Shown here: positions 9,882-20,158 of the stretch, piece by piece
Layout of the letters: each line of letters opens with the position of its first letter
Numbering within the stretch: position 1 is the first letter of the stretch
The notes under the pieces: model-generated
Told to the model about the DNA's origin: nothing
Seen by the model: only the letters and a program-made list of their open reading frames with translations
Database searches by the model: none
Made by a program: the position numbers and the translations under genes
Source of the DNA: Rhodanobacter sp. C05
Lineage (GTDB): Bacteria > Pseudomonadota > Gammaproteobacteria > Xanthomonadales > Rhodanobacteraceae
Length of the DNA stretch: 64,000 nucleotides
Direction: 5' to 3'
Assembly: GCF_002001165.1 (NCBI RefSeq)
Contig: NZ_MUNQ01000006.1
Location: 186,001-250,000 of the forward strand

Positions 9882-11062
9882 GGAGCATCCAGCGGAATCA
9901 GGCGGAAACCATCCACGGTGTTCCATGCCACGAACGCGCGGTCCTGATTCTGCAGCAGCTGCGGCGAGCCGACGGCGTCAACACTCTGGGCGATCTCACG
10001 CGCCGCATCGAAATGCGTGCCGTTGTCGAGCGAGCGCTGCAACATCAAGGCATAGCCGTTGGCGTTGACCCGATTCCACGTGATCCACACCGTCTTGCCA
10101 TGCACGGCCACGTCGGCATGGCTGGCGCCGGCGTTGGCGACCACCTGTGCGTGTTGTGGTGGCTGGCCCGGATCGAGCTGGCCGTACCAGATCGTCGGCT
10201 TGTCCTCGGATTCGTACCACACCGCGTGGCGCGTACCGTCGGTACCGATGGCGAGGCCGGGGCCGTGTTCCGGGCAGGCTGCGATCTGCCATTGATTGAA
10301 GGTGGCGCGTTCGGCATGGCTGGGCTGGCCATCCGCAGGCAGTACGGCGTAAGCGTGATCGCGGATGTTGTCGCCGAAGATGCTGCGGAAGAATACGGCG
10401 ACATCGCCCTGCGGCGTGCGCGCGATCGCGATGCGGCAGCACTCGCAGCTCTGGTCGATCAGCTTGCGCTCGGGCACGAAGGTTCGGCCCTCGTCATCCG
10501 ACCAGCTGTAATACACGGCGGCGCCGAGGTAGCGCTTGCCGTGCGCATGGGCGGCTTCGAGGTCGCGCTTGTCGATCCACGCGATCACCACGCGGCCGCG
10601 GCCATCCACCGCCAGCGCGTCGAAGCGGTGCGTGATCTCGGCGCGGTCGTGGTGCACGGTGATGGGAGCGGAGAAATGCGCACCGCCATCCAGCGAACGG
10701 ACGAAGCGCACGAACCCGGTATACGGCTTCGCGCGCGGCTGCGACCAGCTCACGTACAACTCGTCGTGCGGGCCGAACGCGATCTTCGGCCGGTTCTCGG
10801 CAGAGTCGTAGATGGGTTCCGCCTGGGCGTTCACGTCGATCGGCGTGCTTAGCGTTTTGCCGAGATCATCCGAGTGGCGCAGCCGTACATGGCCGTCAGC
10901 GGCGTCGGCCAGCCATAGCCGGCCATGCGTGTCGAATGCCGCGCTGGCACCGAGCTGCGGACCCTTGGCCATGTGCATCGCTGCCATGTCGTCATGCGCG
11001 ATGACAGCCAACGGCAACAGGAAGAGCAGGGCAAGGATCAAATGACGCATGAAATGACGCAT
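9878..11062 (-). CDS. Exported BNR/sialidase-like beta-propeller protein
   Basis: Starts with a signal peptide (MRHFMRHLILALLFLLPLAVIA), then HDDMAAMHMAKG, rich in His and Met. Repeated Asp-box-like turns (SDDLGKTLS, SLDGGAHFSAP, SDDEGRTFVPE, SLDNGTHFDAA) indicate a six-bladed sialidase-type propeller. This fold does not prove sialidase activity, and I do not see the arginine triad clearly. A cysteine cluster SCECCRIAI and a later ACPEHGPG are unusual for sialidases and could bind metal or need the redox partner encoded next. Length 394 from 11062; 11050 is an alternative start. It lies 23 bases after the TonB receptor. Longer upstream reading in this frame is receptor antisense noise. Confidence 0.75.
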   Translation of the reverse strand: MRHFMRHLILALLFLLPLAVIAHDDMAAMHMAKGPQLGASAAFDTHGRLWLADAADGHVRLRHSDDLGKTLSTPIDVNAQAEPIYDSAENRPKIAFGPHDELYVSWSQPRAKPYTGFVRFVRSLDGGAHFSAPITVHHDRAEITHRFDALAVDGRGRVVIAWIDKRDLEAAHAHGKRYLGAAVYYSWSDDEGRTFVPERKLIDQSCECCRIAIARTPQGDVAVFFRSIFGDNIRDHAYAVLPADGQPSHAERATFNQWQIAACPEHGPGLAIGTDGTRHAVWYESEDKPTIWYGQLDPGQPPQHAQVVANAGASHADVAVHGKTVWITWNRVNANGYALMLQRSLDNGTHFDAAREIAQSVDAVGSPQLLQNQDRAFVAWNTVDGFRLIPLDAP

Positions 11063-11085
11063 GGGATATCTCGGTGGTGCGCGGG

Positions 11086-13359
11086 TCACAGGTCCCAGCG
11101 CAGCTGGCCGAACACGGTACGTCCGGCATAGGGATGGTAGACCCAGTAATGCTCGTTGGTGAGGTTGTCCACGCCGACCGATGCCGTCCATTGCGCTGCG
11201 AAACGCCAGCGCAGCTTGGCGTCGGCCACGGTGAAGCTGCTCACCGCGCCGTAGGTATTGACGAAGTCGTTGTTGTTCAGTGTGCCGTACTGGCGGCCGG
11301 AGTGGCGGATGCCAAGCGAGACCTCCCATTGCGGCGTGAAGCGGTAGTCGGCAAGCAGGCTGGCGCGAACCTTCGGGATGCGCGGGAAATACTTGTCGTT
11401 GGCCAGCGGGTACTGGCGATCCTGCAGCGTCTTCGCGTCGTTGAGGGCGAGGCTGGCCGAGAGATCGAGTCCGGGCATCCATACATCGGTCAGGCTCAGT
11501 TCGCCTTCGACGCCACGTACACGCATCAGGTCGATGTTCTGCACGCTGGTGACGGTGGGCGTGACGGTGATGTCGGTCTGCGAGTACAGCGCGTTGGCGA
11601 TCCGGTCCTGGAATAGCGAGACACGCCAGTGGCCGTTGGCCAGTTGACGGTTCAGCGTGAGGTCGGTGGATTCGTCGATCTCCGGCTTGAGATCGGGATT
11701 GTTGTTGACGATGGCGTTAGTCGAGATCGTGCCCTGAAACAGTTCGGCCACGGTCGGGTAACGCACGGCCTTGCCGTGCGCCAGTCGCAGCTGCCAGTCG
11801 TCGGCAAAGTCCCAGCTCAGCGACGTCTTCGGCGAGAAATCGGTGCGCTGGCGATCCGCGTAACGCAGTGTGCTGGAGGCATTCGCGAGAAGGCCGCCAT
11901 ACGCACGCCATTGCTCGAGACGGCCGCCGACCGTCAGCGCCCAGGCAGGCGCGAAACTCCACACGTCCTGCAGGTAGGCCGCACGGGTCTGGGTATTTCC
12001 TGCGAAGGCACTGATCTGCGGGCCATCGGCATCGCCGAGCCAGTCGCTGGCATTGCGTACCTGGGTATTCAGCTCGTAACGGTCGCCATGCACGCCGGCG
12101 TACAGGATGTTTTGCTCGCCGAGCGGGCCGGAACTGCGCAGGTCGAAGCTGCTCCAGTCGGAGCCGCTCATGTTGGCGATGGTGCCAGAACCGCCGACGG
12201 GAGCCCCGGGTTCGGCCTGGCTTGCCGTGGCCGCCAGCGAATGCAGGAAATCGTAGCGACTGGCCACGGCCGCCCAGCGCCAGCCATTGTCGAGATGGCC
12301 ATTCAATTCGGCGCCGTACAGCATGTGCGAGTCGATGCCAGAGGTGGGTGCCAAACCGCTCGGCGTCAGTGTCCAGATCTGGTCAGCTGCGTTGATGACA
12401 CCCCTGCTGATGGGCTGGCCACTGGCGTCACGGATCAGGCTGCGCGTGCGATCTTCCGCGTTGTCATGCCACCAGCCGAGCGTGAACAACGCGGCGACAT
12501 GGTCGCTGATGTCCACGCCGAGCTTCAGTTTTGCCTGGGTCTGCACGGTGTGCTCGATGCTGTTGGCGCCGTAGACCAGTCGTGGCGTGCCATTCGGATT
12601 GCGATCCAGCGTGGCGCCGGTCACCGGTATCGCTGTCGCCGCATTGCCGCCAGGAGTGGCGGTAGCGTACTGCAGCGGCTGGCCGTCGTTGTTCAGCCGG
12701 CTCAATTCCAGCAGCCAGCTCCAGCGGCCCTGTCTGTTGCCCAGGGTGGCGGCGACCTGTCGGCCGTTGTAGTGACCGTTGGCGCCATAGCTGTCGTGAT
12801 AGTCCTGGCTGAAGAACTGCGTGCTGACGCTGGCTATCAGCCGCTGCGGCAACACGGTGTGGATCAGCACCGTGGTGCCCAGCGAGTTGCCCGGATACAG
12901 CGCGGAATACGGTCCGTACAGGATGTCGACCGCGCCGATTTCCTCGGGCGCCACCATGCCCCAGCGCGGTGCGCCGTTGTAGCCGTTGGTCATCAGATTG
13001 GACAGCAGCAGGCCGTCGGCATAGACCAGGCTGCGCGCACTCTGCAGGGTGCCGGCGTTGCGCCCGCTGATCACCGCATTGGGATCGCCGATGTAGCGCA
13101 CACGCACGATCATGTTCGGCACGTACTTCAGTGCATCGGCGCTGCTGGTGACATTCTGCCGCTGCAACTGTTTGCGGCTGACGCGCACCTGCACGCTGGG
13201 CGTTTCCGTCACCATGCTGTCGCTGGCGCGCACCGACACCGGCATCAAGGTAGTGGCGGCAGGCACCGGATCGGCCGCCAATAACCGACTGCTGGGCAGG
13301 ACAATCGTGCCAGCGCAAAGGCCGAGCAGGATAATTTTCAAGAGGTACTCTGGATGCAA
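11086..13359 (-). CDS. TonB-dependent outer-membrane receptor
   Basis: A 757-residue outer-membrane transporter with a signal peptide ending near LLAADP. The plug domain has VSVRASDSMVTETPSVQVRVSR, then ADALKYVPNMIVR, ISGRNAG and the conserved VDILYGPYSALYPGNSLG. The remainder is a 22-strand-type barrel closing with TVFGQLRWDL. TonB receptors import siderophores, metals, cobalamin or carbohydrates; the substrate is not readable here. It heads an operon with a His/Met/Cys-rich propeller protein and a thioredoxin-like protein, which leans towards metal-complex uptake, but that is inference. No Fur box was recognised in the gap upstream. Confidence 0.9.
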   Translation of the reverse strand: MHPEYLLKIILLGLCAGTIVLPSSRLLAADPVPAATTLMPVSVRASDSMVTETPSVQVRVSRKQLQRQNVTSSADALKYVPNMIVRVRYIGDPNAVISGRNAGTLQSARSLVYADGLLLSNLMTNGYNGAPRWGMVAPEEIGAVDILYGPYSALYPGNSLGTTVLIHTVLPQRLIASVSTQFFSQDYHDSYGANGHYNGRQVAATLGNRQGRWSWLLELSRLNNDGQPLQYATATPGGNAATAIPVTGATLDRNPNGTPRLVYGANSIEHTVQTQAKLKLGVDISDHVAALFTLGWWHDNAEDRTRSLIRDASGQPISRGVINAADQIWTLTPSGLAPTSGIDSHMLYGAELNGHLDNGWRWAAVASRYDFLHSLAATASQAEPGAPVGGSGTIANMSGSDWSSFDLRSSGPLGEQNILYAGVHGDRYELNTQVRNASDWLGDADGPQISAFAGNTQTRAAYLQDVWSFAPAWALTVGGRLEQWRAYGGLLANASSTLRYADRQRTDFSPKTSLSWDFADDWQLRLAHGKAVRYPTVAELFQGTISTNAIVNNNPDLKPEIDESTDLTLNRQLANGHWRVSLFQDRIANALYSQTDITVTPTVTSVQNIDLMRVRGVEGELSLTDVWMPGLDLSASLALNDAKTLQDRQYPLANDKYFPRIPKVRASLLADYRFTPQWEVSLGIRHSGRQYGTLNNNDFVNTYGAVSSFTVADAKLRWRFAAQWTASVGVDNLTNEHYWVYHPYAGRTVFGQLRWDL

Positions 13360-13504
13360 GTCTAGGGTTGCAAGGATAGTCAGCTACCGGGTGTGCGACA
13401 GATGGCGCGTTGTCGCAGCGAGCTACTGACGGCCCGGTTCGCGTGATGGGATGCGCATCTGCGGCAAAAGGTGCCGGCTTTTGTGCAGGTGGGAGTCATG
13501 CACA

Positions 13505-13533
13505 TAAAAAAGCCGGCGATGAATCGCCGGCTT
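13505..13533 (-). terminator. Rho-independent terminator of bamD
   Basis: Reading the minus strand, AAGCCGGCGA and TCGCCGGCTT form a 10-bp stem around TTCA, followed by an uninterrupted T-run that includes the stem end. It lies 23 bases beyond the bamD stop. Confidence 0.9.
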
Positions 13534-13555
13534 GGACGATGCAAAGGCTGAGGCC

Positions 13556-14413
13556 TCAGTGATGCCCGGAGAACGGCACCATCTTGCGCAGCGTGGATGG
13601 CGCGTGCGGCCATTTGGCGTCAGTCAGGTAAGGGTGGTTCGGGTAATTCAGTGCCAGCACCTGGCGCGTCTGCTCGGCCAGTTCCTTGTGACCCAGTGCG
13701 ATGTAGCTGCGGGTAAGGATGGCGAGGGCGTCACCGGTCTGTGGCGCCTCCTGGTAATGCTCGACGATATACTGCGCGCGATCGGCCGCCGCGACATAGG
13801 CCTTGTTGCGCAGGTAGAACTCGGACACGTTGATTTCGTACTGGGCCAGCGTGTTGCGCAGGTAGATCATGCGTTGACGTGCATCGGCAGTGTAGGCGCT
13901 GTCCGGGAAGCGGCGCGACAGCTCCGAAAAGTCGTCGAACGACTGCAGGTTGTAACCTTGGTCGCGGCGGGCCTGGTTGTCGCGGCGTTCGATGTATCGC
14001 TCAAGAACGCCGCCGGTGCGATCGAAATTGATCAGACCGCGCAGGTAGTAGGCATAATCCACATGGTTGTTGGTCGGATTCGTCTTGATGAAGCTGTTGA
14101 TGGTCGACAACGCATCGTCCGGCTGGTTGTCCTTGTACTGCGAATAGGCCAGGTCGAGCTGGGCCTGTTCGTTGTAGGGACCTGAAGGGAAGCGCGCAAT
14201 GAGGCGCTGGTAAGCCTTGGTGGATGCCGAATAGTCAGCGTTTTCCAGCGAAGTGTGTGCCTTGTTGTAGAGCGCTTCCACCGGCATCGTGTCGACGTTG
14301 TCGCGCTTCTTGTGATGAAACATCGAGCAGGCGCTCATGCACACGGCGAGCGCGAGCACGACGAGCACCTTCAGGGCAGGCAATTTGGACATCGGCAACT
14401 TGATTACGCGCAT
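13556..14413 (-). CDS. bamD: Outer-membrane assembly lipoprotein BamD
   Basis: Essential lipoprotein of the Bam complex, which folds beta-barrel proteins into the outer membrane. A signal peptide ends in a lipobox (VCMSACS) whose cysteine would be acylated. The body is a string of TPR-like helices: VEALYNKAHTSLENADYSAS, YNEQAQLDLAYSQYK, and FPDSAYTADARQRMIYLRN, the conserved BamD helix. Two starts fit: 14413 (MRVIKLPMSK) and 14392 (MSKLPALK); neither has a strong Shine-Dalgarno. Mature size is normal for the family (about 240-260). It is divergent from rluD, the common arrangement in gammaproteobacteria, and ends at a strong terminator. Confidence 0.93.
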   Translation of the reverse strand: MRVIKLPMSKLPALKVLVVLALAVCMSACSMFHHKKRDNVDTMPVEALYNKAHTSLENADYSASTKAYQRLIARFPSGPYNEQAQLDLAYSQYKDNQPDDALSTINSFIKTNPTNNHVDYAYYLRGLINFDRTGGVLERYIERRDNQARRDQGYNLQSFDDFSELSRRFPDSAYTADARQRMIYLRNTLAQYEINVSEFYLRNKAYVAAADRAQYIVEHYQEAPQTGDALAILTRSYIALGHKELAEQTRQVLALNYPNHPYLTDAKWPHAPSTLRKMVPFSGHH

Positions 14414-14484
14414 GAGGACAGGATTCAGATGTTTGATCGAAAAGGAATGATAGCCGAAACCGGCCACCGCCCGCGGATGCCGGC

Positions 14485-15459
14485 ATGACCACCATCCGGC
14501 ATGAGGCGACGGTACCGTTGGGCGCGGCAGGACGCAGGTTCGACCAGGCTTTGGCCGAGATGTTCCCCGACTATTCGCGTTCGCGGCTCAGCGGCTGGGT
14601 CAAATCCGGTGCAGTGACCCTGGATGGCGTAGTGGCGCCACCCCGCCAGCTACTGCACGGTGGCGAACTGGTGCGGCTCCAGGTTGAACTGGCGGTCGAG
14701 GTCACCAGCACGCCCGAGGACATCGAGCTGGATATTGTTCATGAGGACGAGCATCTGCTCGTGCTGAACAAGCCGGCAGGCCTGGTGGTGCATCCGGGTG
14801 CAGGCAATCCGGCGGGCACCCTGCTCAACGCGTTGCTGCATCACGATCCGAAGCTGGCCGAACTGCCACGCGCCGGCATCGTGCACCGGCTGGACAAGGA
14901 CACTTCCGGCCTGATGGTAGTGGCGAAGACATTGCCGACGTATACCGCACTGGTCGACCTGCTGTCGCGGCACGAGGTTGAACGGCAATACGAGGCCGTG
15001 GTGCTGGGCACGATGGTGGCCGGCGGCACGGTGGATGAGCCGATTGGCCGCAGCATGGGCGACCGGCTGCGTCAGGCTGTGCGCGACGAGGAGGATGGCA
15101 AGCGTGCAGTGACCCACTATCGGCTGCGTGAGCGTTTTCGTGCGCACAGCCTGCTCCAATGCCAGCTGGAAACCGGCCGCACTCACCAGATCCGCGTGCA
15201 TCTGGCGCATATCCATCATCCGCTGATCGGCGATCCGCTGTACGGCGGTGGCCTGAAGCTGCCCAAGGGTGCCAGTGCAGAGCTGATCGCCATGTTGCGC
15301 GGTTTCCGGCGGCAGGCGCTGCATGCCGAGAAACTGTCGTTCGTGCATCCGATCAGTGGCGAGGCCTTGTCGTTCAGCGCCGAGCGGCCGGCTGATCAGT
15401 TGGCGTTGATCGAGGCGCTGCGCACGGATCTGCTCGAACACGGTTCGGACGATTATTGA
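14485..15459 (+). CDS. rluD: 23S rRNA pseudouridine synthase RluD
   Basis: Makes pseudouridines 1911, 1915 and 1917 in helix 69 of 23S rRNA. An N-terminal S4 RNA-binding domain ([20 protein letters not shown]) precedes the RluA-type catalytic domain with the signature [14 protein letters not shown]; the catalytic aspartate is D137. [27 protein letters not shown] is the second conserved block. The 324 residues match E. coli RluD (326). The gene is divergent from bamD and followed by pgeF, the same order as in many gammaproteobacteria. Confidence 0.95.
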   Translation: MTTIRHEATVPLGAAGRRFDQALAEMFPDYSRSRLSGWVKSGAVTLDGVVAPPRQLLHGGELVRLQVELAVEVTSTPEDIELDIVHEDEHLLVLNKPAGLVVHPGAGNPAGTLLNALLHHDPKLAELPRAGIVHRLDKDTSGLMVVAKTLPTYTALVDLLSRHEVERQYEAVVLGTMVAGGTVDEPIGRSMGDRLRQAVRDEEDGKRAVTHYRLRERFRAHSLLQCQLETGRTHQIRVHLAHIHHPLIGDPLYGGGLKLPKGASAELIAMLRGFRRQALHAEKLSFVHPISGEALSFSAERPADQLALIEALRTDLLEHGSDDY

Positions 15460-15540
15460 GGTACGGGAACCGGGCTACGGAACAAAGCCGGAGTGTGTGC
15501 GATGCTTTGTGTTCTCCGCGTTCCCCGTTCCCCGGAAACC

Positions 15541-16290
15541 ATGACCGATACCTGGATCTTCCCCGACTGGCCGGCGCCGTCGCGTGTCCATGCTGCCATC
15601 ACCACCCGCTACGGGCCGGGCATCTCGGCGCCGCCGTTCGAGCGCTTCAATCTAGGCCTGCGCAGTGGCGACATGGCCGATGCGGTGGCGACCAACCGCA
15701 GCGCGCTGCAGCAGTCGCTGGGCTTGCCGGCCGTCCCACGCTGGCTGCGCCAGGTGCACGGCATCAACGTGGCCGAGCTGGGACCGTTGCCCAGTCCGGA
15801 CGAACCGCAGGCGGATGCGGCGGTATCGCATATCCCTTGCACCGTGCTGTCGATTCTTACTGCCGATTGCCTGCCCGTACTTTTCTGTGCCGATGACGGC
15901 AGTGAGATCGGCGCGTCGCATGCCGGCTGGCGGGGCTTGGCGGCTGGGGTGCTGGAGGCGACGCTTACTCAGTTGCGTTCGCCCCGTGAGCGGTTATTGG
16001 CGTGGCTGGGGCCATGCATCGGTGCGACCTCGTATGAAGTGGGTGAGGATGTACGTGCCGCTTTCGTGAAGCCCGATGCAGCGACGGCAGACTGTTTCGT
16101 GCCCATGCGGCCGGGCCATTGGCAGTGCGATCTGGCTGGACTGGCCAGGCGACGGCTGGCCGCGGCGGGAGTGACGCAAATTTACGGCGGTGGCTTCGAT
16201 ACATTCAGCGATCCGCGGTTCTATTCTTATCGTCGTGACGGCGCGCGCAGCGGCCGCTTTGCCAGCCTGATCTGGCTGGCCGACAGCTGA
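15541..16290 (+). CDS. pgeF: YfiH/PgeF family (purine nucleoside phosphorylase / peptidoglycan editing factor)
   Basis: Cytoplasmic protein of the YfiH family, described as a multifunctional purine nucleoside phosphorylase (formerly polyphenol oxidase) and as a factor that keeps non-canonical residues out of peptidoglycan. The zinc-site residues are visible: H in RQVHGINV, C in TADCLPV and H in [20 protein letters not shown] near the end is also typical. The start at 15541 ([10 protein letters not shown]) gives the family length (249 residues); upstream in-frame codons are unlikely to be translated. It follows rluD by 81 bases and precedes clpB, as in E. coli. Confidence 0.93.
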   Translation: MTDTWIFPDWPAPSRVHAAITTRYGPGISAPPFERFNLGLRSGDMADAVATNRSALQQSLGLPAVPRWLRQVHGINVAELGPLPSPDEPQADAAVSHIPCTVLSILTADCLPVLFCADDGSEIGASHAGWRGLAAGVLEATLTQLRSPRERLLAWLGPCIGATSYEVGEDVRAAFVKPDAATADCFVPMRPGHWQCDLAGLARRRLAAAGVTQIYGGGFDTFSDPRFYSYRRDGARSGRFASLIWLADS

Positions 16291-16331
16291 CTGCCCGCCG
16301 GGATCTTGACGCGTCGTCGTCATGCTGTTTG

Positions 16332-16359
16332 CTTGAATCGTCCGCCGCAGTCCGCATCT
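16332..16359 (+). promoter_or_regulatory. Sigma-32-type heat-shock promoter of clpB
   Basis: CTTGAAT at 16332-16338, 13 bases, then CCGCATCT at 16352-16359. This matches the E. coli sigma-32 consensus (CTTGAAA, 13-17 bases, CCCCATNT) at all but two positions. It lies 58 bases before the clpB start. Confidence 0.75.
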
Positions 16360-16417
16360 TTGCGGGCAGTGGCGGCGGGTCCGCCAAATCCTTTCATCTC
16401 TTGCAGGGGATCTCGAT

Positions 16418-19030
16418 ATGCGGATGGACAAACTCACCTCGCGTTTCCAGCAGGCGCTGGCCGACGCGCAGTCGCTGGCCGTGGGCCGCGACAACAACAT
16501 GCTGGAACCGGTGCATGTGATGGCGGCGCTGCTCAACCAGCAGGGTGGCTCGACCGGACCGTTGTTGACCCAGGCGCAGGTCAACGTGCCGGCACTGCAG
16601 CCGCGCGTCAACGACATGCTGGAGCGCTTGCCGAAGGTCAGCGGGCAGGAAGGCAACATCCACGCGGGCAACGAGCTGACCCGGTTGCTCAACCTCACCG
16701 ACAAGCTGGCGCAGCAGCGCGGCGACCAGTTCATCGCCAGCGAGCTGTTCGTGCTGGCGGCGCTGGATGACAAGGGCGAACTGGGCGCGGCGCTGAAAGC
16801 GGCGGGTGCGACCAAACCGAATGTCGAAGCGGCAATCGAGAAGCTGCGCGGCGGCGAGAAGGTACAGAGCGAGAACGCCGAGGAGCAGCGCCAGGCGCTG
16901 GAGAAATACTGCATCGACCTCACCGCGCGCGCCGAGTCCGGCAAGCTCGATCCGGTGATCGGCCGTGACGAGGAAATCCGCCGCACCATCCAGGTGCTGC
17001 AGCGGCGCACCAAGAACAATCCGGTGCTGATCGGCGAACCCGGCGTGGGCAAGACCGCGATCGTCGAAGGGCTGGCCCAGCGCATCATCAAGGACGAAGT
17101 GCCGGAAGGCCTGCGCGGCCGCCGCGTGCTGGCGCTGGACATGGGCGCGCTGATCGCTGGCGCGAAATTCCGCGGCGAGTTCGAGGAGCGCCTGAAGGCC
17201 GTACTCAGCGACCTGTCCAAGCAGGAAGGCCGGGTGATCCTGTTCATCGATGAGCTGCACACCATGGTCGGCGCGGGCAAGGCCGACGGCGCGATGGATG
17301 CCGGCAACATGCTCAAGCCCGCGCTGGCGCGCGGCGAGCTGCACTGCATCGGCGCCACCACGCTGGACGAATACCGCAAGTACATCGAGAAGGATGCTGC
17401 GCTGGAGCGGCGTTTCCAGAAAGTCTTCGTGGGCGAGCCGTCGGTGGAAGACACCATCGCGATCCTGCGCGGGCTGAAGGAGCGCTACGCGGTGCATCAC
17501 GGCGTCGAGATCACTGACCCGGCGATCGTCGCAGCTGCCACGCTGTCGCATCGCTACATCGCCGACCGCCAGTTGCCGGACAAGGCGATCGACCTGATGG
17601 ACGAGGCCGCCTCGCGCATCCGCATGGAGATCGATTCCAAGCCGGAGGAACTCGACCGGCTGGAGCGTCGGCTGATCCAGCTGAAGATCCAGCGCGAGAT
17701 GCTGAAGAAGGAGAAGGACAGCGAATCGAAGCAGCGCCTCGCCGATCTGGAAACGGACATCGAGAAGCTGGAGCGCGAGTTCTCAGATCTCAACGAAATC
17801 TGGAAATCCGAGAAGGCCACGCTGCAGGGTGCGACCAAGGTGAAGGAGCAGATCGAGCAGGCGCGGCAGGAACTGGACGCGGCGCAGCGCCGGCAGGACT
17901 ACGCGAAGATGAGCGAGATCCAATACGGCAGGCTGCCGGAACTGGAGAAACAGCTCGCCGCGGCGCAGGCCGCCGAGACGCAGGATTTCAAGCTGCTGCA
18001 GGACAAGGTCACGGCCGAGGAGATTGCCGAAGTGGTGGCGCGCTGGACCGGGATTCCGGTCGCCAAGATGCTCGAGGGTGAGCGCGAGAAATTGTTGCAC
18101 ATGGAAGACGATTTGCATCGTCGCGTGGTTGGTCAGGATGAGGCGGTGCGTGCGGTATCCGATGCGATCCGTCGTTCGCGCGCCGGGCTATCCGATCCGA
18201 ATCGACCAAACGGTTCTTTCCTGTTCCTCGGCCCCACCGGCGTGGGCAAGACCGAACTGTGCAAGGCATTGGCCGAGTTCATGTTCGATACCACCGATGC
18301 GATGGTGCGCATCGACATGAGCGAGTTCATGGAGAAGCACTCGGTGAGCCGGCTGGTCGGCGCACCGCCCGGGTACGTCGGTTACGAAGAGGGCGGTTAT
18401 CTGACCGAGGCAGTGCGGCGTCGGCCATACAGCGTGATCCTGCTGGACGAGGTGGAGAAGGCGCACCCGGACGTGTTCAACATCCTGTTGCAGGTGCTCG
18501 ATGACGGCCGCCTCACCGATGGCCAGGGTCGCACGGTGGATTTCCGCAACACCGTGATCGTGATGACCTCGAACCTTGGTTCGCAGATGATCCAGGACGC
18601 CTCCGAGAACAGCGAAGGCGGCGACGCCGAGGAGCAGTACACGCAGATGAAAGCCTCGGTGATGGGCGTGGTGCAGGCGCACTTCCGCCCGGAGTTCATC
18701 AATCGGCTCGACGAGCTGGTGGTGTTCCGTCCGCTGGACAAGAAACAGATTCGCGCGATCGCAAAGATCCAGCTGGCGTATCTGGAGAAGCGTCTGGCCG
18801 AGCGTCAACTGAAAATGGAGGTTGGCGACAACGCGCTGGCCCTGCTCGGCAATGCCGGCTTCGATCCGGTCTATGGCGCACGACCGTTGAAGCGGGCGAT
18901 CCAGCAGCAACTCGAGAATCCGCTGGCAAAGCAGATTCTCGAGGGTCGTTTTCAACCAGGCGATACGATCAGTGTGACTGCCACCGGCGGACATCTCGCG
19001 TTCCACAGGATGGAAGCAAGCCGCAGCTGA
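16418..19030 (+). CDS. clpB: ATP-dependent disaggregase ClpB
   Basis: Hexameric AAA+ chaperone that pulls polypeptides out of aggregates with DnaK. The order is Clp-N domain (residues 1-150), first Walker A GEPGVGKT (about 206-213), the long coiled-coil middle domain (about 400-525, with [19 protein letters not shown]), second Walker A GPTGVGKT (about 605-612), and sensor motif [12 protein letters not shown] near the end. At 870 residues it is slightly longer than E. coli ClpB (857), through an acidic insert [13 protein letters not shown] near residue 730. It lacks the IGF loop of ClpA/ClpX, so it is not a ClpP partner. AGGGG precedes the ATG. Confidence 0.97.
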   Translation: MRMDKLTSRFQQALADAQSLAVGRDNNMLEPVHVMAALLNQQGGSTGPLLTQAQVNVPALQPRVNDMLERLPKVSGQEGNIHAGNELTRLLNLTDKLAQQRGDQFIASELFVLAALDDKGELGAALKAAGATKPNVEAAIEKLRGGEKVQSENAEEQRQALEKYCIDLTARAESGKLDPVIGRDEEIRRTIQVLQRRTKNNPVLIGEPGVGKTAIVEGLAQRIIKDEVPEGLRGRRVLALDMGALIAGAKFRGEFEERLKAVLSDLSKQEGRVILFIDELHTMVGAGKADGAMDAGNMLKPALARGELHCIGATTLDEYRKYIEKDAALERRFQKVFVGEPSVEDTIAILRGLKERYAVHHGVEITDPAIVAAATLSHRYIADRQLPDKAIDLMDEAASRIRMEIDSKPEELDRLERRLIQLKIQREMLKKEKDSESKQRLADLETDIEKLEREFSDLNEIWKSEKATLQGATKVKEQIEQARQELDAAQRRQDYAKMSEIQYGRLPELEKQLAAAQAAETQDFKLLQDKVTAEEIAEVVARWTGIPVAKMLEGEREKLLHMEDDLHRRVVGQDEAVRAVSDAIRRSRAGLSDPNRPNGSFLFLGPTGVGKTELCKALAEFMFDTTDAMVRIDMSEFMEKHSVSRLVGAPPGYVGYEEGGYLTEAVRRRPYSVILLDEVEKAHPDVFNILLQVLDDGRLTDGQGRTVDFRNTVIVMTSNLGSQMIQDASENSEGGDAEEQYTQMKASVMGVVQAHFRPEFINRLDELVVFRPLDKKQIRAIAKIQLAYLEKRLAERQLKMEVGDNALALLGNAGFDPVYGARPLKRAIQQQLENPLAKQILEGRFQPGDTISVTATGGHLAFHRMEASRS

Positions 19031-19267
19031 TTTTTGCGTAGCGGTCCGCAGGCCGTGGCAGCGGACTGGATTGGAGCGGCGGAAGGGATACCGCCGCGAC
19101 CTGCGAAGAGCGTGACCAACAGGATTCCTCCCTGCCGGTTTTCAGGGTACGCATTGCCATGAGCAGGGTTGTCCGGGTCGCAGGGCTGGGTACGCCAGCC
19201 CCGCGACGTTCCAAGAAGAGGCAGGGGAGCAAGAGACAGGCCGGTCGTGCTCCGCCTGGACTGTTTG
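19031..19267. other. Gap between convergent clpB and csgG-like gene, with hairpin
   Basis: No gene is seen. A hairpin of 13 bp with one mismatch around GTAC occupies 19177-19207, without a T-run on either strand. It may end transcription of the minus-strand CsgG-family gene, but that is uncertain. Confidence 0.5.
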
Positions 19268-19999
19268 TCACTCGAGATCGAGAGAGTTCTTGTCGTTCTG
19301 ACGACGGCGCTGTTCCTTCTGCTGGAACCGGGTCTCGCAGTCGTCGCGTTTGACCATCACGCAATCCAGGTAATCACTGGCTTCGATCAAGGCTGCACGT
19401 ATCGCCTTGCTGGCCGGAGTCTTCTGTGAATGCTGCACATCGCTACCTATCCCATGGCCGAAATAGCCGCCGGCATTGACTGCACTGTCGGTGCTGTGGC
19501 CTTCGACGGTGCGTGAGTACACGACTTCGGAAGTTTCCGCGTCGATCACCCGCAGGTCGATGGCGACATAGGCCTGCTTCTGGCCACCGCCCAGATGAAA
19601 GCCGGCGATGTTGACGCCACCGCCAGTGCTGGATGCGTCCTCGGTATATGCGCTGACCGAGCCGGTGACCAGATACTGCGCACCGGTGATGTTGCCGGTA
19701 TGCGGCGTGCTGCCAGGACGCATGCGGTACGAGCTGGCAAGATCTTGCTCGGACAGCACGGCGTTGATCTTCTGCCGCTCGATCACTTTGAAGTCGCCGG
19801 TAGCGCTCAATTCATTGCTGAGCATGTCGGCGAGCTGGGGGCCGACATCGCCGCCCCACCAGGAAGCGGAACTGGTCTGGTTGGTGAAGTCGATCACGGC
19901 AACGGCCAGGGTTGGTGCTTCGCGGGCCATCGCCGTGCCACTCGCAGTCAATGCCAGCGTGAGTGCGGCACTGATGGCGATGCAATTCATGCGTTTCAT
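19268..19999 (-). CDS. CsgG/HfaB-family exported protein
   Basis: A 243-residue exported protein with signal peptide MKRMNCIAISAALTLALTAS...AMA. The body matches the CsgG-type fold: LAVAVIDFTNQTSS, GPQLADMLSNELSATGDFKVIERQKINAVLSEQDLA, ITGAQYLVTGSVSAYTED, and VAIDLRVIDAETSEVVYSRTVEG. Such proteins either form the curli secretion channel or act as accessory factors such as LpoB; no curli genes (csgA/B/E/F) are adjacent, so a curli role is not supported. It has no lipobox cysteine at the expected place, unlike true CsgG. GGAGGGG sits a few bases before the ATG at 19999. The charged tail (QQKEQRRRQNDKNS) is unusual. Confidence 0.82.
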   Translation of the reverse strand: MKRMNCIAISAALTLALTASGTAMAREAPTLAVAVIDFTNQTSSASWWGGDVGPQLADMLSNELSATGDFKVIERQKINAVLSEQDLASSYRMRPGSTPHTGNITGAQYLVTGSVSAYTEDASSTGGGVNIAGFHLGGGQKQAYVAIDLRVIDAETSEVVYSRTVEGHSTDSAVNAGGYFGHGIGSDVQHSQKTPASKAIRAALIEASDYLDCVMVKRDDCETRFQQKEQRRRQNDKNSLDLE

Positions 20000-20158
20000 G
20001 AGATTCCCCTCCGGTTTGTGGATATGACACTGCCCCAACTTCAGTCCCGGCGCCGATCTTGCGGCCCCGCATTGCGGTCGCGACGCGGGCCGGCTCCCCC
20101 ATTTTGCCGACCCGTGGCGGATGCCATCATGCTCCAGTCAGGACTTTCCTGCCTGTGG

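Noticed and set aside
9878..11482. A 534-residue form of the sialidase-like protein
   Set aside because: The first 140 codons are an antisense-frame reading over the TonB receptor gene; a signal peptide starts at 11062.
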